A stretch of DNA of 37,351 bases from Alphaproteobacteria bacterium. GTDB taxonomy: Bacteria > Pseudomonadota > Alphaproteobacteria > Micropepsales > Micropepsaceae. This document shows positions 6,728 to 15,197 of the stretch, in pieces; position 1 is the first letter of the stretch; every line of letters begins with the position of its first letter. Where the stretch lies: contig JAFKEW010000057.1 in NCBI GenBank assembly GCA_017308375.1, forward strand, positions 53,975 to 91,325. Reading direction: 5' to 3'. Below the pieces are notes generated by a model. That model was given only the letters and a program-made list of their open reading frames with translations. It searched no databases and was not told the DNA's origin. The translations under genes were made by a program, and so were the position numbers.

Positions 6728-7921
6728 ATGGCAACGCACAAGAAACCCGCCAAATGGCGTGCCCGTACCGAAGCGGTACGCGGCGGCCAGACGCGCACCG
6801 GTTTTCAGGAAACAGCCGAAGCGCTGTTCATCACCTCCGGCTATGCCTACGAGTCGCCGGAGGAGGCGGAGGGCCGCTTCACCGGCACCCATCCGGGCTT
6901 CATGTATACCCGCTACGGCAATCCCACCACCGCCATGTTCGAGGCGCGCATCGCCGCCATGGAAGGGGCGCCGGTTGCACGCGCAACCTCCAGCGGCATG
7001 GCTGCGGTCACGGCCGTGTTTCTATCCAGCCTTAAGGTCGGCGATCATGTGGTGGCGGCGAAGGCGATGTTCGGCGCCTGCCGTTATGTGATCGAAAACC
7101 TGCTCTCGCGCTTCGGCATCACCTCGACCATCGTCGATGGTTCGGACCCGCAGGCCTGGGCCAATGCCATCCGGCCTGAGACGAAGTTCTTCTTTCTTGA
7201 AACACCGGCGAACCCGACGCTTGCCATTGTCGATATGAAGGCGGTGGCGAAAATCGCCGATGAAGCCGGCATTCTTCTGGTGGTGGACAACGCCTTTGCC
7301 TCGCCCGTGCTGCAACGGCCGATGGATTTCGGCGCCCATATCGTGATCCATTCCTCCACCAAATATATCGATGGGCAGGGCCGCTGCCTGGGCGGCGTCA
7401 TCCTCTGCAAGGAGGATTTTCTGAACACCCATCTGCAGACCTTCCTGCGCAACACCGGCCCCGCGCCCAGCCCGTTCAATTCGTGGGTGCATCTGAAAAG
7501 CCTCGAAACGCTTGGCATCCGCATGGCCGCCCATTGCGAGAATGCGCTGAAGGTGGCCGATTTCCTGGCCCAGGCGCGCGGCGTGACCCGCGTGCTCTAT
7601 CCCTTCCGCGATGATCATCCGCAAAGCGCGCTGGCCCGCGCACAGATGAAAGGCGGCGGCGGCGTCGTCACTTTCGAGATCAAGGGCGGCAAAAGGGCGG
7701 CATTCGATTTCATCAACGCGCTGGAGATGATCGACATCTCGAACAATCTGGGCGACACCAAAAGCATCATCACCCACCCCGCCACCACCACCCATCAGCG
7801 CATGTCGTCGGAGGCACGCGCCGATCTCGGCATCAGTGACGGGATGATCCGTTTCTCCGCCGGGCTGGAAGACCCGGCCGACATTTGTGACGATCTGGCC
7901 CGCGCCCTCGCACGGCTTTGA
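6728..7921 (+). CDS. metZ: O-succinylhomoserine sulfhydrylase
   Basis: PLP-dependent enzyme of the Cys/Met metabolism family, 397 residues, which makes homocysteine from O-succinylhomoserine and sulfide in methionine synthesis. Diagnostic stretches are YTRYGNPT near the N-terminus, VDNAFASPVLQRP with the PLP-nitrogen-binding Asp, HSSTKYIDGQGRCLGG with the Schiff-base Lys, and SIITHPATTTHQRM near the C-terminus, all typical of MetZ. ATG 6728 starts the conserved protein; an upstream in-frame extension crosses the leader RNA. No strong ribosome binding site is visible, and the ATG follows the alternative-stem structure by about 20 nt. The OsmC-like gene follows 40 bp downstream. A cystathionine gamma-synthase or lyase role is less likely. 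Confidence 0.95.
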   Translation: MATHKKPAKWRARTEAVRGGQTRTGFQETAEALFITSGYAYESPEEAEGRFTGTHPGFMYTRYGNPTTAMFEARIAAMEGAPVARATSSGMAAVTAVFLSSLKVGDHVVAAKAMFGACRYVIENLLSRFGITSTIVDGSDPQAWANAIRPETKFFFLETPANPTLAIVDMKAVAKIADEAGILLVVDNAFASPVLQRPMDFGAHIVIHSSTKYIDGQGRCLGGVILCKEDFLNTHLQTFLRNTGPAPSPFNSWVHLKSLETLGIRMAAHCENALKVADFLAQARGVTRVLYPFRDDHPQSALARAQMKGGGGVVTFEIKGGKRAAFDFINALEMIDISNNLGDTKSIITHPATTTHQRMSSEARADLGISDGMIRFSAGLEDPADICDDLARALARL

Positions 7922-7960
7922 GTGCTGCGGGACCCTGCGCCTTCATCAAGGGAGCGTGCC

Positions 7961-8416
7961 GTGTCCGAACATCATGCCGTCATCGCCTGGGCGCGCGAGA
8001 GCGCGGATTTCACCTATGACAGCTACAACCGCACCCATGAGATGCGGTTCAAGGATGGCGCCATCGTCATCCCGGCTTCCGCGGCGCCGGCCTTCAAGGG
8101 CAATGCCGATCGTGTCGATCCGGAGGAGGCGTTCGTCGCCTCACTCTCCAGCTGCCACATGCTGACCTTCCTTGCGATCTGCGCCCGCAAACGGCTGACC
8201 GTCGAATCCTATGACGATGCTGCGGTGGGCCATCTCGAAAAAGGCGGCAAGACCAAATTGTGGATCGCGCGCGTCACCCTGCACCCGCGCGTGCGCTTCG
8301 CGCCCGGCACGACGGTTGATGCGGAAACGCTGGCCCGAATCCATCACCAGTCGCATGAGGAATGCTTTATCGCCAATTCGGTGAACACCGAAATTACTGT
8401 GGAACCACGAAACTAG
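7961..8416 (+). CDS. OsmC family protein
   Basis: OsmC/Ohr-fold protein of 151 residues. The two redox cysteines lie in LSSCHMLTFL and HEECFIANS, the pattern for thiol-dependent peroxide reduction of organic hydroperoxides. The GTG at 7961 is chosen because AAGGGAG ends 5 nt before it; the in-frame GTG at 7922 overlaps the metZ stop region and has no such site. The position 40 bp after metZ suggests co-transcription. Whether it prefers organic peroxides (Ohr-like) or has another role is not clear from sequence. Confidence 0.88.
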   Translation: MSEHHAVIAWARESADFTYDSYNRTHEMRFKDGAIVIPASAAPAFKGNADRVDPEEAFVASLSSCHMLTFLAICARKRLTVESYDDAAVGHLEKGGKTKLWIARVTLHPRVRFAPGTTVDAETLARIHHQSHEECFIANSVNTEITVEPRN

Positions 8417-8488
8417 GCTTTCGCTCCGTGTGTTAACGGTGCGCCCGATCCGGCTTGCAAAGCGCTGCCGGGCTTCGAATAATTGCGC

Positions 8489-8932
8489 ATGATGGAAAAG
8501 CACACCGAAAGAGCGCGCCGCGCCGCACCCATGCCCGGCTATGAACGCACCACAGAGGGCATCCATGTGGCGGTGACGCCGATGTTTCTGGAGGATGAAT
8601 CCGAACCGGACGCCGGAAAATATCTCTGGGCCTATACCATCCGGATCGAGAATCGCGGCACCGAAACCGTCCAGCTCGTCTCGCGCTACTGGCATATCAC
8701 CGATTCCGCCGGCCGGGTGCAGGAGGTGCGCGGGCCTGGCGTCGTCGGCGCCCAGCCGGTTTTGGCGCCGGGCGAGAGTTTCGAATACACCAGCGGTTGT
8801 CCGCTGCCGACCGCATCCGGCATCATGACGGGCCGTTATCAGATGCGGCGGGTCACCGGTGGCGCGGGATTTGAGGCAGAAATTCCTGCCTTCCTGCTTG
8901 AAAGCCCACACGAGCGGCGCCAGATACATTAG
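8489..8932 (+). CDS. apaG: ApaG domain protein
   Basis: ApaG (Co2+/Mg2+ efflux-associated) protein, 147 residues, a single fibronectin-like beta-sandwich domain. Conserved landmarks include YERTTEGIHVAVTPMFLEDES at the start of the domain, YLWAYTIRIENRG, VQLVSRYWHITD, GVVGAQPVLAPGESFEYTSGCPL and the final GRYQM. The biochemical role is not settled: the name comes from the apaH operon and cation-resistance phenotypes. ATG 8489 gives an N-terminal extension of about 14 residues compared with typical ApaG; the ATG at 8531 would give the usual length, but neither has a good ribosome binding site. Confidence 0.93.
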   Translation: MMEKHTERARRAAPMPGYERTTEGIHVAVTPMFLEDESEPDAGKYLWAYTIRIENRGTETVQLVSRYWHITDSAGRVQEVRGPGVVGAQPVLAPGESFEYTSGCPLPTASGIMTGRYQMRRVTGGAGFEAEIPAFLLESPHERRQIH

Positions 8933-9046
8933 GCACCGGCCGGTGCTGGCATAGGCCAGCAGCAGCCGGATACGTGGCTTTGGGCGTAAGCCGCGGGACA
9001 TAGCTGCCGATCGACAGCGGGCAAAACCCAACTTTCAGGAATTCCG

Positions 9047-9673
9047 ATGAGCGATAGTGTGAAAAAATCCGCCTCTGTGTTGAGTATGCGCCCTTCCCGC
9101 GCCGAGGCTGAGCGTGCCGTCCGCACCCTTCTTCTGTGGGCAGGCGACAATCCCGAACGCGAAGGCCTGCGCGATACGCCATCGCGCGTGGCGCGCGCCT
9201 TTGAAGAATGGTTCGCCGGCTATAACGACGACCCTGAGGAATATCTCGCCCGCACCTTTGAGGAGGTGGACGGCTATGACGAGATGATCGTCCTGAAGGA
9301 CATCCGCTTCGAATCCCATTGCGAACATCATCTGGCGCCGATCATCGGGCGCGCCCATGTCGGCTACCTGCCCGCGAATAAGGTGGTCGGCATTTCCAAG
9401 CTCGCCCGCGTGGTCGAAAGCTTTGCCCGCCGCCTGCAGGTGCAGGAGAAGATGAACGCGCAGGTCGCCAATCTGATTCAGAACGTGCTGGAACCAAAAG
9501 GCGTCGCCGTGGTGATCGAGGCGACGCACCAGTGCATGACCACCCGTGGCGTGCACAAGCCCGGCGTCACCATGGTGACATCGACCATGCTGGGCGCCTT
9601 CCGCGAGGATGCGAGCACACGGCGCGAGTTCCTGCGCATTATCGGCAACCCGCATTCCAGCGCCGAAGGCTGA
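9047..9673 (+). CDS. folE: GTP cyclohydrolase I
   Basis: GTP cyclohydrolase IA, 208 residues, which converts GTP to dihydroneopterin triphosphate, the first step of folate synthesis. Zinc ligands are visible in [11 protein letters not shown] and [10 protein letters not shown], and the substrate-binding stretch [22 protein letters not shown] is fully conserved. An N-terminal region of about 20 residues precedes the conserved core. The start ATG is preceded by AGGAATTCCG. It is convergent with the dioxygenase-like gene, whose stop is about 22 bp away. Two other pterin-pathway genes, a folM-like SDR and folB, lie 16 kb downstream. Confidence 0.97.
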   Translation: MSDSVKKSASVLSMRPSRAEAERAVRTLLLWAGDNPEREGLRDTPSRVARAFEEWFAGYNDDPEEYLARTFEEVDGYDEMIVLKDIRFESHCEHHLAPIIGRAHVGYLPANKVVGISKLARVVESFARRLQVQEKMNAQVANLIQNVLEPKGVAVVIEATHQCMTTRGVHKPGVTMVTSTMLGAFREDASTRREFLRIIGNPHSSAEG

Positions 9674-9695
9674 CGGCAGCCGAAGCGTTGCGAGA

Positions 9696-10547
9696 TCAGA
9701 TCTTCGCACCCAGCGCGCGGTGAAACGGATCGCCGTGCTTCAACCCGGCATAGATGGTCGCCAGCGCCGCGTCATTGCCTTCCTGCGCGCCGACTTCATC
9801 GCGCGGGCGGCCATCGAATGCCACATCGGGGCCGAGAAAGCGCAGCGATAGCGTGCGCCGCCGCATGCCCGGCACCGTGCCCGCGCCGCCATGCAGAATG
9901 CCGAGGTGAAACACGATCATGTCGCCCGGCGCCACATCCCACGACACGATATCGAAATCGTCCCGCCGGTTCTGGATGTCGGGCAGCCGCGGCAGCAGGC
10001 TTTGTTTGTAGAGCGGCGCGGTATCGTCATCCGCGGCAAAGGCGGAACCGTTGTAAAGCGTGCCCCGGTGCGATCCGCGCACAAATTCGAGGCAATGCGT
10101 CTTCGGCAGCGGGTCGAGGCTGATCCAGCACGCCACCAGTTGCGTGCCCATCATGCGCAGATAGGAGGTATCCTGATGCCACGGCGTGCGCCGGCTGTGG
10201 CCGCCCTCTTTCAGGAACAACTGCTCGCCCAGATACCACATGTCCGCCTCACCCCAGAGGGCGGCGACCGTGGCATCGATCCCGGTTTCCCGCACAACCG
10301 GCAACAGGCGCTGGCCGGTATCTTCAAAGAACGTGGCATCTTCCTGCGGATAAAAGCGCACCGCTTTCGGGCTCGGGTCGGCGACACTGGCCGCAAACGC
10401 CCCTTCAAGGGCGTGCAGGTCCGCTAGCCCCAGCGCACCGGGCAAAAACACCACCCCGTCGTCACGCAACGCCTGCGCCGCATGGTCCCAACTCCGCGGC
10501 GGCAGTGTTTCGCGTCCCCGCCGCCCGGTCATGCCCGTGTCGCCCAT
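9696..10547 (-). CDS. phytanoyl-CoA dioxygenase family protein
   Basis: Fe(II)/2-oxoglutarate-dependent oxygenase of the PhyH family, 283 residues. The iron triad can be read as the HxD motif in [10 protein letters not shown] and the distal His in [11 protein letters not shown], with RRTLSLRF supplying the 2-oxoglutarate-binding Arg. It would hydroxylate or halogenate an unidentified small molecule. ATG 10547 is chosen because GAAGGG lies about 7 nt upstream; the frame remains open to 10652 but that extension is basic and unlike the family. It is divergent from uvrB, whose ATG is 134 bp away. Substrate unknown. Confidence 0.87.
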   Translation of the reverse strand: MGDTGMTGRRGRETLPPRSWDHAAQALRDDGVVFLPGALGLADLHALEGAFAASVADPSPKAVRFYPQEDATFFEDTGQRLLPVVRETGIDATVAALWGEADMWYLGEQLFLKEGGHSRRTPWHQDTSYLRMMGTQLVACWISLDPLPKTHCLEFVRGSHRGTLYNGSAFAADDDTAPLYKQSLLPRLPDIQNRRDDFDIVSWDVAPGDMIVFHLGILHGGAGTVPGMRRRTLSLRFLGPDVAFDGRPRDEVGAQEGNDAALATIYAGLKHGDPFHRALGAKI

Positions 10548-10681
10548 TCCACGCCCTTCGCGCAACAATAACTGGAATACGTTATAGATTTTTGTGCGGG
10601 CCGCAATTCGGTCCACAAATCGGGCCGCGAGGCGCGGGCGCATGGGCTGCACATCGCCCCGGCCCGCACTATATTGCCGTC

Positions 10682-13072
10682 ATGGCACACAATAACGGCA
10701 TGGTTCCGCGCGGGCATAAGGCGGCTCAGCGCGGCAAGGGCAGCCCCGCCCCCGCAAATGGCGAGGCGCTTGGCGGCCTGCCGCTCCACGGCGCAACCGG
10801 GGCGGAACTCCCCGCCGGCGTTGCCGGCAATCAAATAACCGGATTCGTGCCGCACCGCCCTGCCCGGCCGGAGAAATCCGAAGGCGGCATCCGCTTCAAA
10901 CTGGTTTCGGAATATGAACCGGCCGGCGACCAGCCAACCGCGATCCGGGAACTGGTGGCGGCCGCGCGCGCCAATGAACGCGATCAGGTGCTGCTGGGCG
11001 TCACCGGCTCCGGCAAGACCTTCACCATGGCCAAGGTGATCGAGACACTGCAGCGCCCTGCCCTGATCCTCGCCCCCAACAAGACGCTGGCCGCGCAGCT
11101 TTATGCGGAGATGAAAGGCTTCTTCCCCGAAAACGCGGTGGAATACTTCGTATCGTATTACGATTATTATCAGCCGGAAGCCTACATCCCCCGCACCGAC
11201 ACCTATATCGAGAAAGACTCCTCCATCAATGAGGAGATCGACCGTATGCGCCACGCCGCCACCCGCGCGATTCTGGAGCGGGATGACGTGGTGATCGTCG
11301 CCTCCGTCTCCTGCATCTACGGTATCGGCTCGGTCGAAACCTATTCCGGCATGGCGCTCAGCCTTGCGCGCGGCCAGCGCATCGATCGCACCGACCTGAT
11401 GCGCGAGCTGTCCGCCCTGCAATACCGCCGCAACGACAACAATTTCGTCCGCGGCGCTTTCCGCGTGCGCGGCGATACGGTGGATCTGTTCCCCGCCCAC
11501 TATGAAGACCGCGCCTGGCGCATCGAACTGTTCGGGGATGAGATCGACAGCATCAGCGAATTCGATCCGCTGACCGGCAAGCCGGCGGGCCAGTTGGACG
11601 CGATCAAGGTCTACGCCAATTCGCACTATGTCACGCCGCGCCCCACGCTCGCCCAGGCGCTGAAGGGCATGAAGGAGGAACTGCACCACCGCCTCGCCGA
11701 TTTCCGCGCCAACGGCAAATTGCTGGAGGCGCAGCGTCTGGAACAACGCACCCAGTTTGACATGGAGATGATCGAGGCTACCGGCAGTTGCGCCGGGATC
11801 GAGAATTATTCGCGCTGGCTGACGGGCCGCAAACCGGGCGAGCCGCCGCCGACCCTGTTCGAATATCTGCCGGACGAGGCGCTGGTCTTCGTCGATGAAA
11901 GTCACGTCACCGTGCCCCAGATCGGCGGCATGTATCGCGGCGACTATCGCCGCAAATCGACGCTGGCCGAATATGGTTTCCGCCTGCCCTCCTGCATCGA
12001 CAATCGCCCGCTGAAGTTCGAGGAGTGGGACGCGATGCGCCCGCAGACCGTCTATGTCTCCGCCACCCCCGGCGGCTGGGAGATGGAGCGGACCGGCGGC
12101 ATCTTCGCCGAACAGGTGATCCGCCCCACCGGGCTGATCGATCCACCGGTCGAAATAAGACCGGTGGAGTCGCAAGTCGACGATCTGATCGCCGAATGCC
12201 GCCTGGTGGCGCAGAAAGGTTATCGCGCCCTTGTCACCACCCTGACCAAGAAAATGGCGGAAGACCTGACCGAATATATGCACGAACAGGGCATCCGCGT
12301 CCGTTACATGCACTCCGACGTCGAAACCTTGGAGCGGATCGAGATCATCCGCGACCTGCGGCTGGGCGCCTTCGATGTCCTGATCGGCATCAACTTGCTG
12401 CGCGAGGGGCTGGATATCCCCGAATGCGCGCTGGTCGCCATTCTCGACGCCGATAAGGAAGGATTCCTAAGAAGCGAGACCAGCCTGATCCAGACCATCG
12501 GCCGCGCCGCGCGCAACGTGGACGGCAAGGTTATTCTGTATGCGGATCATATCACGGGCTCGATGGAGCGCGCGATGGCCGAAACCACGCGCCGCCGCGA
12601 CAAGCAGCAGGCCTACAACATTGCCCACGGCATCACGCCGGCCAGCGTGAAGAAACAGATCGCGGACATCATGGGCAGCATGTATGAGCGCGATCACGTC
12701 ATGGTCGATACCGGCCTCGCGGATGAGGGCCTGGTCGGCCACAACATCAAGGCGCATATCGCCGATCTGGAAAAGAAGATGCGCGCCGCCGCCGCCGATC
12801 TGGAATTCGAAACCGCGGCCCGCCTGCGTGACGAGATCAAGCGGCTGTCGGCGACGGAGCTTGCAATTGCCGATGATCCCTTCGCCCGTCAGAGCACGGT
12901 GGACGATGCGGTGGACGCGGCCTTCCTCTCCGCCGTCCGCGACGGTGCCGATTCACCTTCCCCCCTTGCGGGGGAAGGTGGTGCGAAGCACCGGAAGGGG
13001 GGCACCAGCCGCAAAATGAAACGCGCCTCCCGCCCCAACATCCCCAAGACGTTCGGGAGCAGGAGTAGATAG
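10682..13072 (+). CDS. uvrB: excinuclease ABC subunit UvrB
   Basis: Damage-recognition helicase of nucleotide excision repair, 796 residues. It shows Walker [10 protein letters not shown] (about 106-114), the beta-hairpin region [38 protein letters not shown], helicase motifs ending [11 protein letters not shown], and the C-terminal UVR coiled coil ([27 protein letters not shown]) that binds UvrC. It is longer than the Escherichia coli protein (673 aa): about 70 residues of low-complexity sequence precede the conserved domain, and after the UVR motif the tail is unusual because a palindromic repeat is translated in frame ([10 protein letters not shown]). ATG 10682 is the first reasonable start but lacks a clear ribosome binding site, so an internal start near the conserved domain is possible. 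Confidence 0.96.
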   Translation: MAHNNGMVPRGHKAAQRGKGSPAPANGEALGGLPLHGATGAELPAGVAGNQITGFVPHRPARPEKSEGGIRFKLVSEYEPAGDQPTAIRELVAAARANERDQVLLGVTGSGKTFTMAKVIETLQRPALILAPNKTLAAQLYAEMKGFFPENAVEYFVSYYDYYQPEAYIPRTDTYIEKDSSINEEIDRMRHAATRAILERDDVVIVASVSCIYGIGSVETYSGMALSLARGQRIDRTDLMRELSALQYRRNDNNFVRGAFRVRGDTVDLFPAHYEDRAWRIELFGDEIDSISEFDPLTGKPAGQLDAIKVYANSHYVTPRPTLAQALKGMKEELHHRLADFRANGKLLEAQRLEQRTQFDMEMIEATGSCAGIENYSRWLTGRKPGEPPPTLFEYLPDEALVFVDESHVTVPQIGGMYRGDYRRKSTLAEYGFRLPSCIDNRPLKFEEWDAMRPQTVYVSATPGGWEMERTGGIFAEQVIRPTGLIDPPVEIRPVESQVDDLIAECRLVAQKGYRALVTTLTKKMAEDLTEYMHEQGIRVRYMHSDVETLERIEIIRDLRLGAFDVLIGINLLREGLDIPECALVAILDADKEGFLRSETSLIQTIGRAARNVDGKVILYADHITGSMERAMAETTRRRDKQQAYNIAHGITPASVKKQIADIMGSMYERDHVMVDTGLADEGLVGHNIKAHIADLEKKMRAAAADLEFETAARLRDEIKRLSATELAIADDPFARQSTVDDAVDAAFLSAVRDGADSPSPLAGEGGAKHRKGGTSRKMKRASRPNIPKTFGSRSR
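12956..13005. repeat. palindromic repeat element translated within uvrB
   Basis: CCTTCCCCC (12956-12964) pairs with GGGGGAAGG (12970-12978), followed by GGTGC-GAA-GCACC (12980-12992) and GGAAGGGGGGCACC. This double hairpin is a repeat family common in alphaproteobacterial genomes, usually intergenic, and recognisable from the translation SPSPLAGEG. Here it is in frame inside the uvrB tail. Only one copy occurs in the window. Confidence 0.75.
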
Positions 13073-13090
13073 CGCAGTGGTGCTAGTCAA

Positions 13091-14626
13091 TCACTGCAGC
13101 AACCAGTTGCAAAATGCTGGTAACAACGGGTCGTCTCCGCTCTTTTTTGCGGTATCGAGAAACGGCTTCAGTTCTTCCTTGGGCAGGCACATCGCACCGA
13201 GTAGAAAAGAAAGACGATCAGTCGATCCGACGGTATCCAACTCATACTTTTTGTTGCGAAAAATTGTCCGCCTGTCCAATAGACCTTGCAGAAGATAATT
13301 TTGCCGAGCGTCAAGCGCTGTAGAGATATTGTTTAAGGACTTGAGATCTGCGACATCCACCGGGAATATGCCTCGGACAAATGCTTCCATAAGCCATGCT
13401 CTTAAAATCGGTATATTGCGAGCCGGGGGTTCATTGTAGTACTTCACAAAAAGACTTTTCAGCTTTTTAACTTCCTTTTTTTGATCGGTCTTACTTGCTT
13501 CATCAAGAATCAGGACGATCTCCTTTGCCATCGGCAGCAACTCGTGAAAATGTTCGTTTATTACATCAAGCGAAGTTTCTGGAGACGCAACCCTAATTCC
13601 TCTTAACACCTTTCGTACTTTTGCAAAGTCGATTTCCTCCTGTGCCAATTCATTTTCAAGCAGTTCAATCAGATTTAATGAGTGCAATGCCGCAATTTCG
13701 TCATCTGTCGGCTCTACATCGTCATAAAGCGACGCGGTTAGTGCAGCTATTGCGGACTCTTGGGAAACCGAAAACATATCGGCGGTTCCTTCTTTAAGGT
13801 CCTTCAAGCATTCCGCCGCCGGCTTTAGTTTCGTCTTTGCCGAATTCAATGTTAGCCCTTCGGCTTGTAGTGCCTGAGCCAGAAAGGCGAGAGTATCATA
13901 AACTTCATTGTCATCTTTGAAAAAGAGGCGGTAGTCGTCGACGTAGCGAGTGAATGTTATGCCCTCGTCGAACAAACTTCGATCAACATCACGCAATGAT
14001 AGTTCGGCCAGCAATCGAGCAGCCGCCCCGCCAACCGGCAAACCAAAAGACTCCTTTCCGCGAATGGCTTTTACTATTTTGACGATGAATGCCGTAGCCG
14101 CGCTGGAGGACGTCATTTGACCGAAAAAGCCCTCAAGGCGATGAGTATAAATGCGCTGATAAAAGTCAGAGATGTCAGTATATAGAACTATCTTTATATC
14201 CTTATTGGCTTTTAGGTATTCTTGCTGTTTCAGCATCCAGTCGCGATAGCTGTGGCCTGTCTCGAAAATTTCACCTCCGTCAGAAGCTTTGAAGCGATAC
14301 GAAAACGCGATGCCGGCTTCTATCGGAAGACGAAGCCTTTCGATCTCGGGTCCAATTTCGATCACTGAAGCGAGCAACAAAATGCTATCGGTGAGGCCTA
14401 ATTGTTGAGCATTTCGGAAACCCAAACGACCCTTAGGCGCGAGACTATTGATCGCAGTTCTCGCTGTATAAGCGCCCGGCTCGACCTTACTTAAGATATT
14501 CACCACCGATTGTTCGTCGGCCTTAAGGAATGCAATTCCAGGCAATGGCGGAAAAATATCGGTATCGCCAAAGCGAACGATGTGCCGAATAGCAAGTCGA
14601 ATGGAGTTGGGCTTTAATGTCGGCAT
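13091..14626 (-). CDS. RNA-directed DNA polymerase (stand-alone reverse transcriptase, candidate antiphage RT)
   Basis: Reverse transcriptase of 511 residues. Motif A is VLYTDISDFYQ (about 147-157), motif B GLPVGGAAARLLAELSL (195-211), and motif C FTRYVDDYRLFF with catalytic Asp pair 230/231. A motif D-like GLTLNSAKTKL follows. The N-terminal about 145 residues precede the polymerase core, and about 230 mostly helical residues follow it with no recognisable thumb/maturase, endonuclease or integrase domain, so it is not a typical group II intron protein. The layout resembles the Abi/UG ('unclassified group') RTs, many of which are phage defence proteins (DRT systems), but I could not assign a DRT class. 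The gene is clearly AT-richer than its neighbours and is alone in its island, opposite uvrB. No Shine-Dalgarno is near the ATG. Confidence 0.87.
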   Translation of the reverse strand: MPTLKPNSIRLAIRHIVRFGDTDIFPPLPGIAFLKADEQSVVNILSKVEPGAYTARTAINSLAPKGRLGFRNAQQLGLTDSILLLASVIEIGPEIERLRLPIEAGIAFSYRFKASDGGEIFETGHSYRDWMLKQQEYLKANKDIKIVLYTDISDFYQRIYTHRLEGFFGQMTSSSAATAFIVKIVKAIRGKESFGLPVGGAAARLLAELSLRDVDRSLFDEGITFTRYVDDYRLFFKDDNEVYDTLAFLAQALQAEGLTLNSAKTKLKPAAECLKDLKEGTADMFSVSQESAIAALTASLYDDVEPTDDEIAALHSLNLIELLENELAQEEIDFAKVRKVLRGIRVASPETSLDVINEHFHELLPMAKEIVLILDEASKTDQKKEVKKLKSLFVKYYNEPPARNIPILRAWLMEAFVRGIFPVDVADLKSLNNISTALDARQNYLLQGLLDRRTIFRNKKYELDTVGSTDRLSFLLGAMCLPKEELKPFLDTAKKSGDDPLLPAFCNWLLQ

Positions 14627-14646
14627 GAATAATTTAGGAAAATCAG

Positions 14647-14670
14647 GAACGGAGCCTTCCGGCTCCGCTC
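14647..14670 (-). other. strong GNRA-tetraloop hairpin in the RT leader
   Basis: On the minus strand GAGCGGAGCC (14670-14661) pairs with GGCTCCGTTC (14656-14647) through ten pairs, one of them G-U, closed by a GGAA tetraloop. It ends about 20 nt before the RT start codon. The only Shine-Dalgarno-like purine run in the leader (GGAAGG) is partly buried in it. It could control translation or be part of an RNA used by the RT. Confidence 0.6.
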
Positions 14671-14706
14671 AATGGATGGAGGGGGTAATTTCATAGTCGT
14701 AAAACG

Positions 14707-14738
14707 ATTATATCGTGACTTATTGATGCATCTGTCAA
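14707..14738 (-). promoter_or_regulatory. candidate promoter for the reverse transcriptase
   Basis: On the minus strand TTGACA (14738-14733) and TATAAT (14712-14707) are perfect hexamers but 20 bp apart, longer than the ideal 17. Transcription would start near 14700 and give a leader of about 75 nt containing the GNRA hairpin. Confidence 0.5.
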
Positions 14739-14756
14739 TGAAAGACTGGCAACTCG

Positions 14757-14777
14757 AAAAGGCGCCGGGTCGGCACC
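14757..14777 (-). terminator. terminator-like hairpin upstream of the RT promoter
   Basis: On the minus strand GGTGCC (14777-14772) pairs with GGCGCC (14766-14761), with one G-U pair and a 5-nt loop, followed by TTTT (14760-14757). It would end a minus-strand transcript coming from 14780-14940, just before the RT promoter. No protein gene is apparent there, so a small RNA is one explanation. The stem is short. Confidence 0.35.
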
Positions 14778-15119
14778 ATCCTGATATCAGTCCCTGTATT
14801 ACCAGACTTTATTCCTATACTGGATAGGCTGTAAACAGCGAGGGATTGATGACTCAGATGAAGTGTGAGGCAGGTGTATCGGGTGGGACGGCCAAGTGGC
14901 TGCACAAGGCTTCCCGCCACGCGGCAGCGGCAGCGGCTTTCAGGTATTGTTCTGAATCAATAGCTTACTGATCTTCAGGCCCGCTCCTGACCCCAAAACA
15001 GTGCCAGGGGGTCCCCCACCATTTTTTGAAGGTTCGAATACTTCGGCAGGGCCGGGGTCTAGTCCGGGTTTCGGCGGCGGCCTCGCGCGGCCTGCCCCAA
15101 AAACGCCTTCTCCCGCCCC

Positions 15120-15144
15120 GGAACTCACCGGCACGCCCGCCGTT
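15120..15144 (+). promoter_or_regulatory. EcfG (general stress sigma) promoter of the lipoprotein gene
   Basis: GGAAC (15120-15124), exactly 16 spacer bases, then CGTT (15141-15144): a full match to the EcfG consensus GGAAC-N16/17-CGTT. Transcription would start about 45 nt before the lipoprotein ATG. Confidence 0.65.
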
Positions 15145-15197
15145 TCCATGGACGGGCCGTAACAAATGCCCGCCCGTGGGTTGAGAGGAGAGATATG

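Larger units (their letters stand above)
14627..15197. other. intergenic region between the RT island and the lipoprotein gene
   Basis: About 570 bp without a convincing protein gene. The RT-proximal third holds the GNRA hairpin, the promoter and a terminator-like hairpin on the minus strand. From 14780 to 14940 there is mixed-composition sequence with a short plus-strand open frame ending SIAY (stop near 14970) that I do not recognise, possibly a gene remnant. From about 14970 the sequence becomes GC-rich like the host, with a GGCAGG/CCTGCC pairing (15044-15095) and the EcfG-type promoter of the lipoprotein at 15120. No tRNA, IS end or clear boundary repeat was found. Confidence 0.5.

Noticed and set aside
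10529..12313. Long minus-strand open frame (594 codons) opposite uvrB
   Set aside because: It mirrors the codon pattern of uvrB in a GC-rich genome, has no recognisable domain, and uvrB is unmistakable on the other strand.
14757..14780. Resemblance of the terminator-like stem to the 3' end of a Cas9 tracrRNA
   Set aside because: Only a short GC-rich hairpin with TTTT is shared; there is no CRISPR array, cas gene or anti-repeat in the window.
14735..14970. Short open frames upstream of the RT (a 61-codon minus frame; a plus-strand frame ending SIAY)
   Set aside because: No ribosome binding site, no recognised domain and overlapping the promoter and hairpin elements; at most a gene remnant.
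14941..15060. Possible tRNA T-arm (GGTTCGAATAC, 15031-15041)
   Set aside because: No acceptor, D or anticodon stem fits around it, and the T-stem does not pair.
13025..15120. CTCCCGCCCC present on both sides of the RT island as target-site duplication
   Set aside because: A ten-base C-rich match is expected by chance in this GC-rich DNA, and it does not coincide with the change in base composition.
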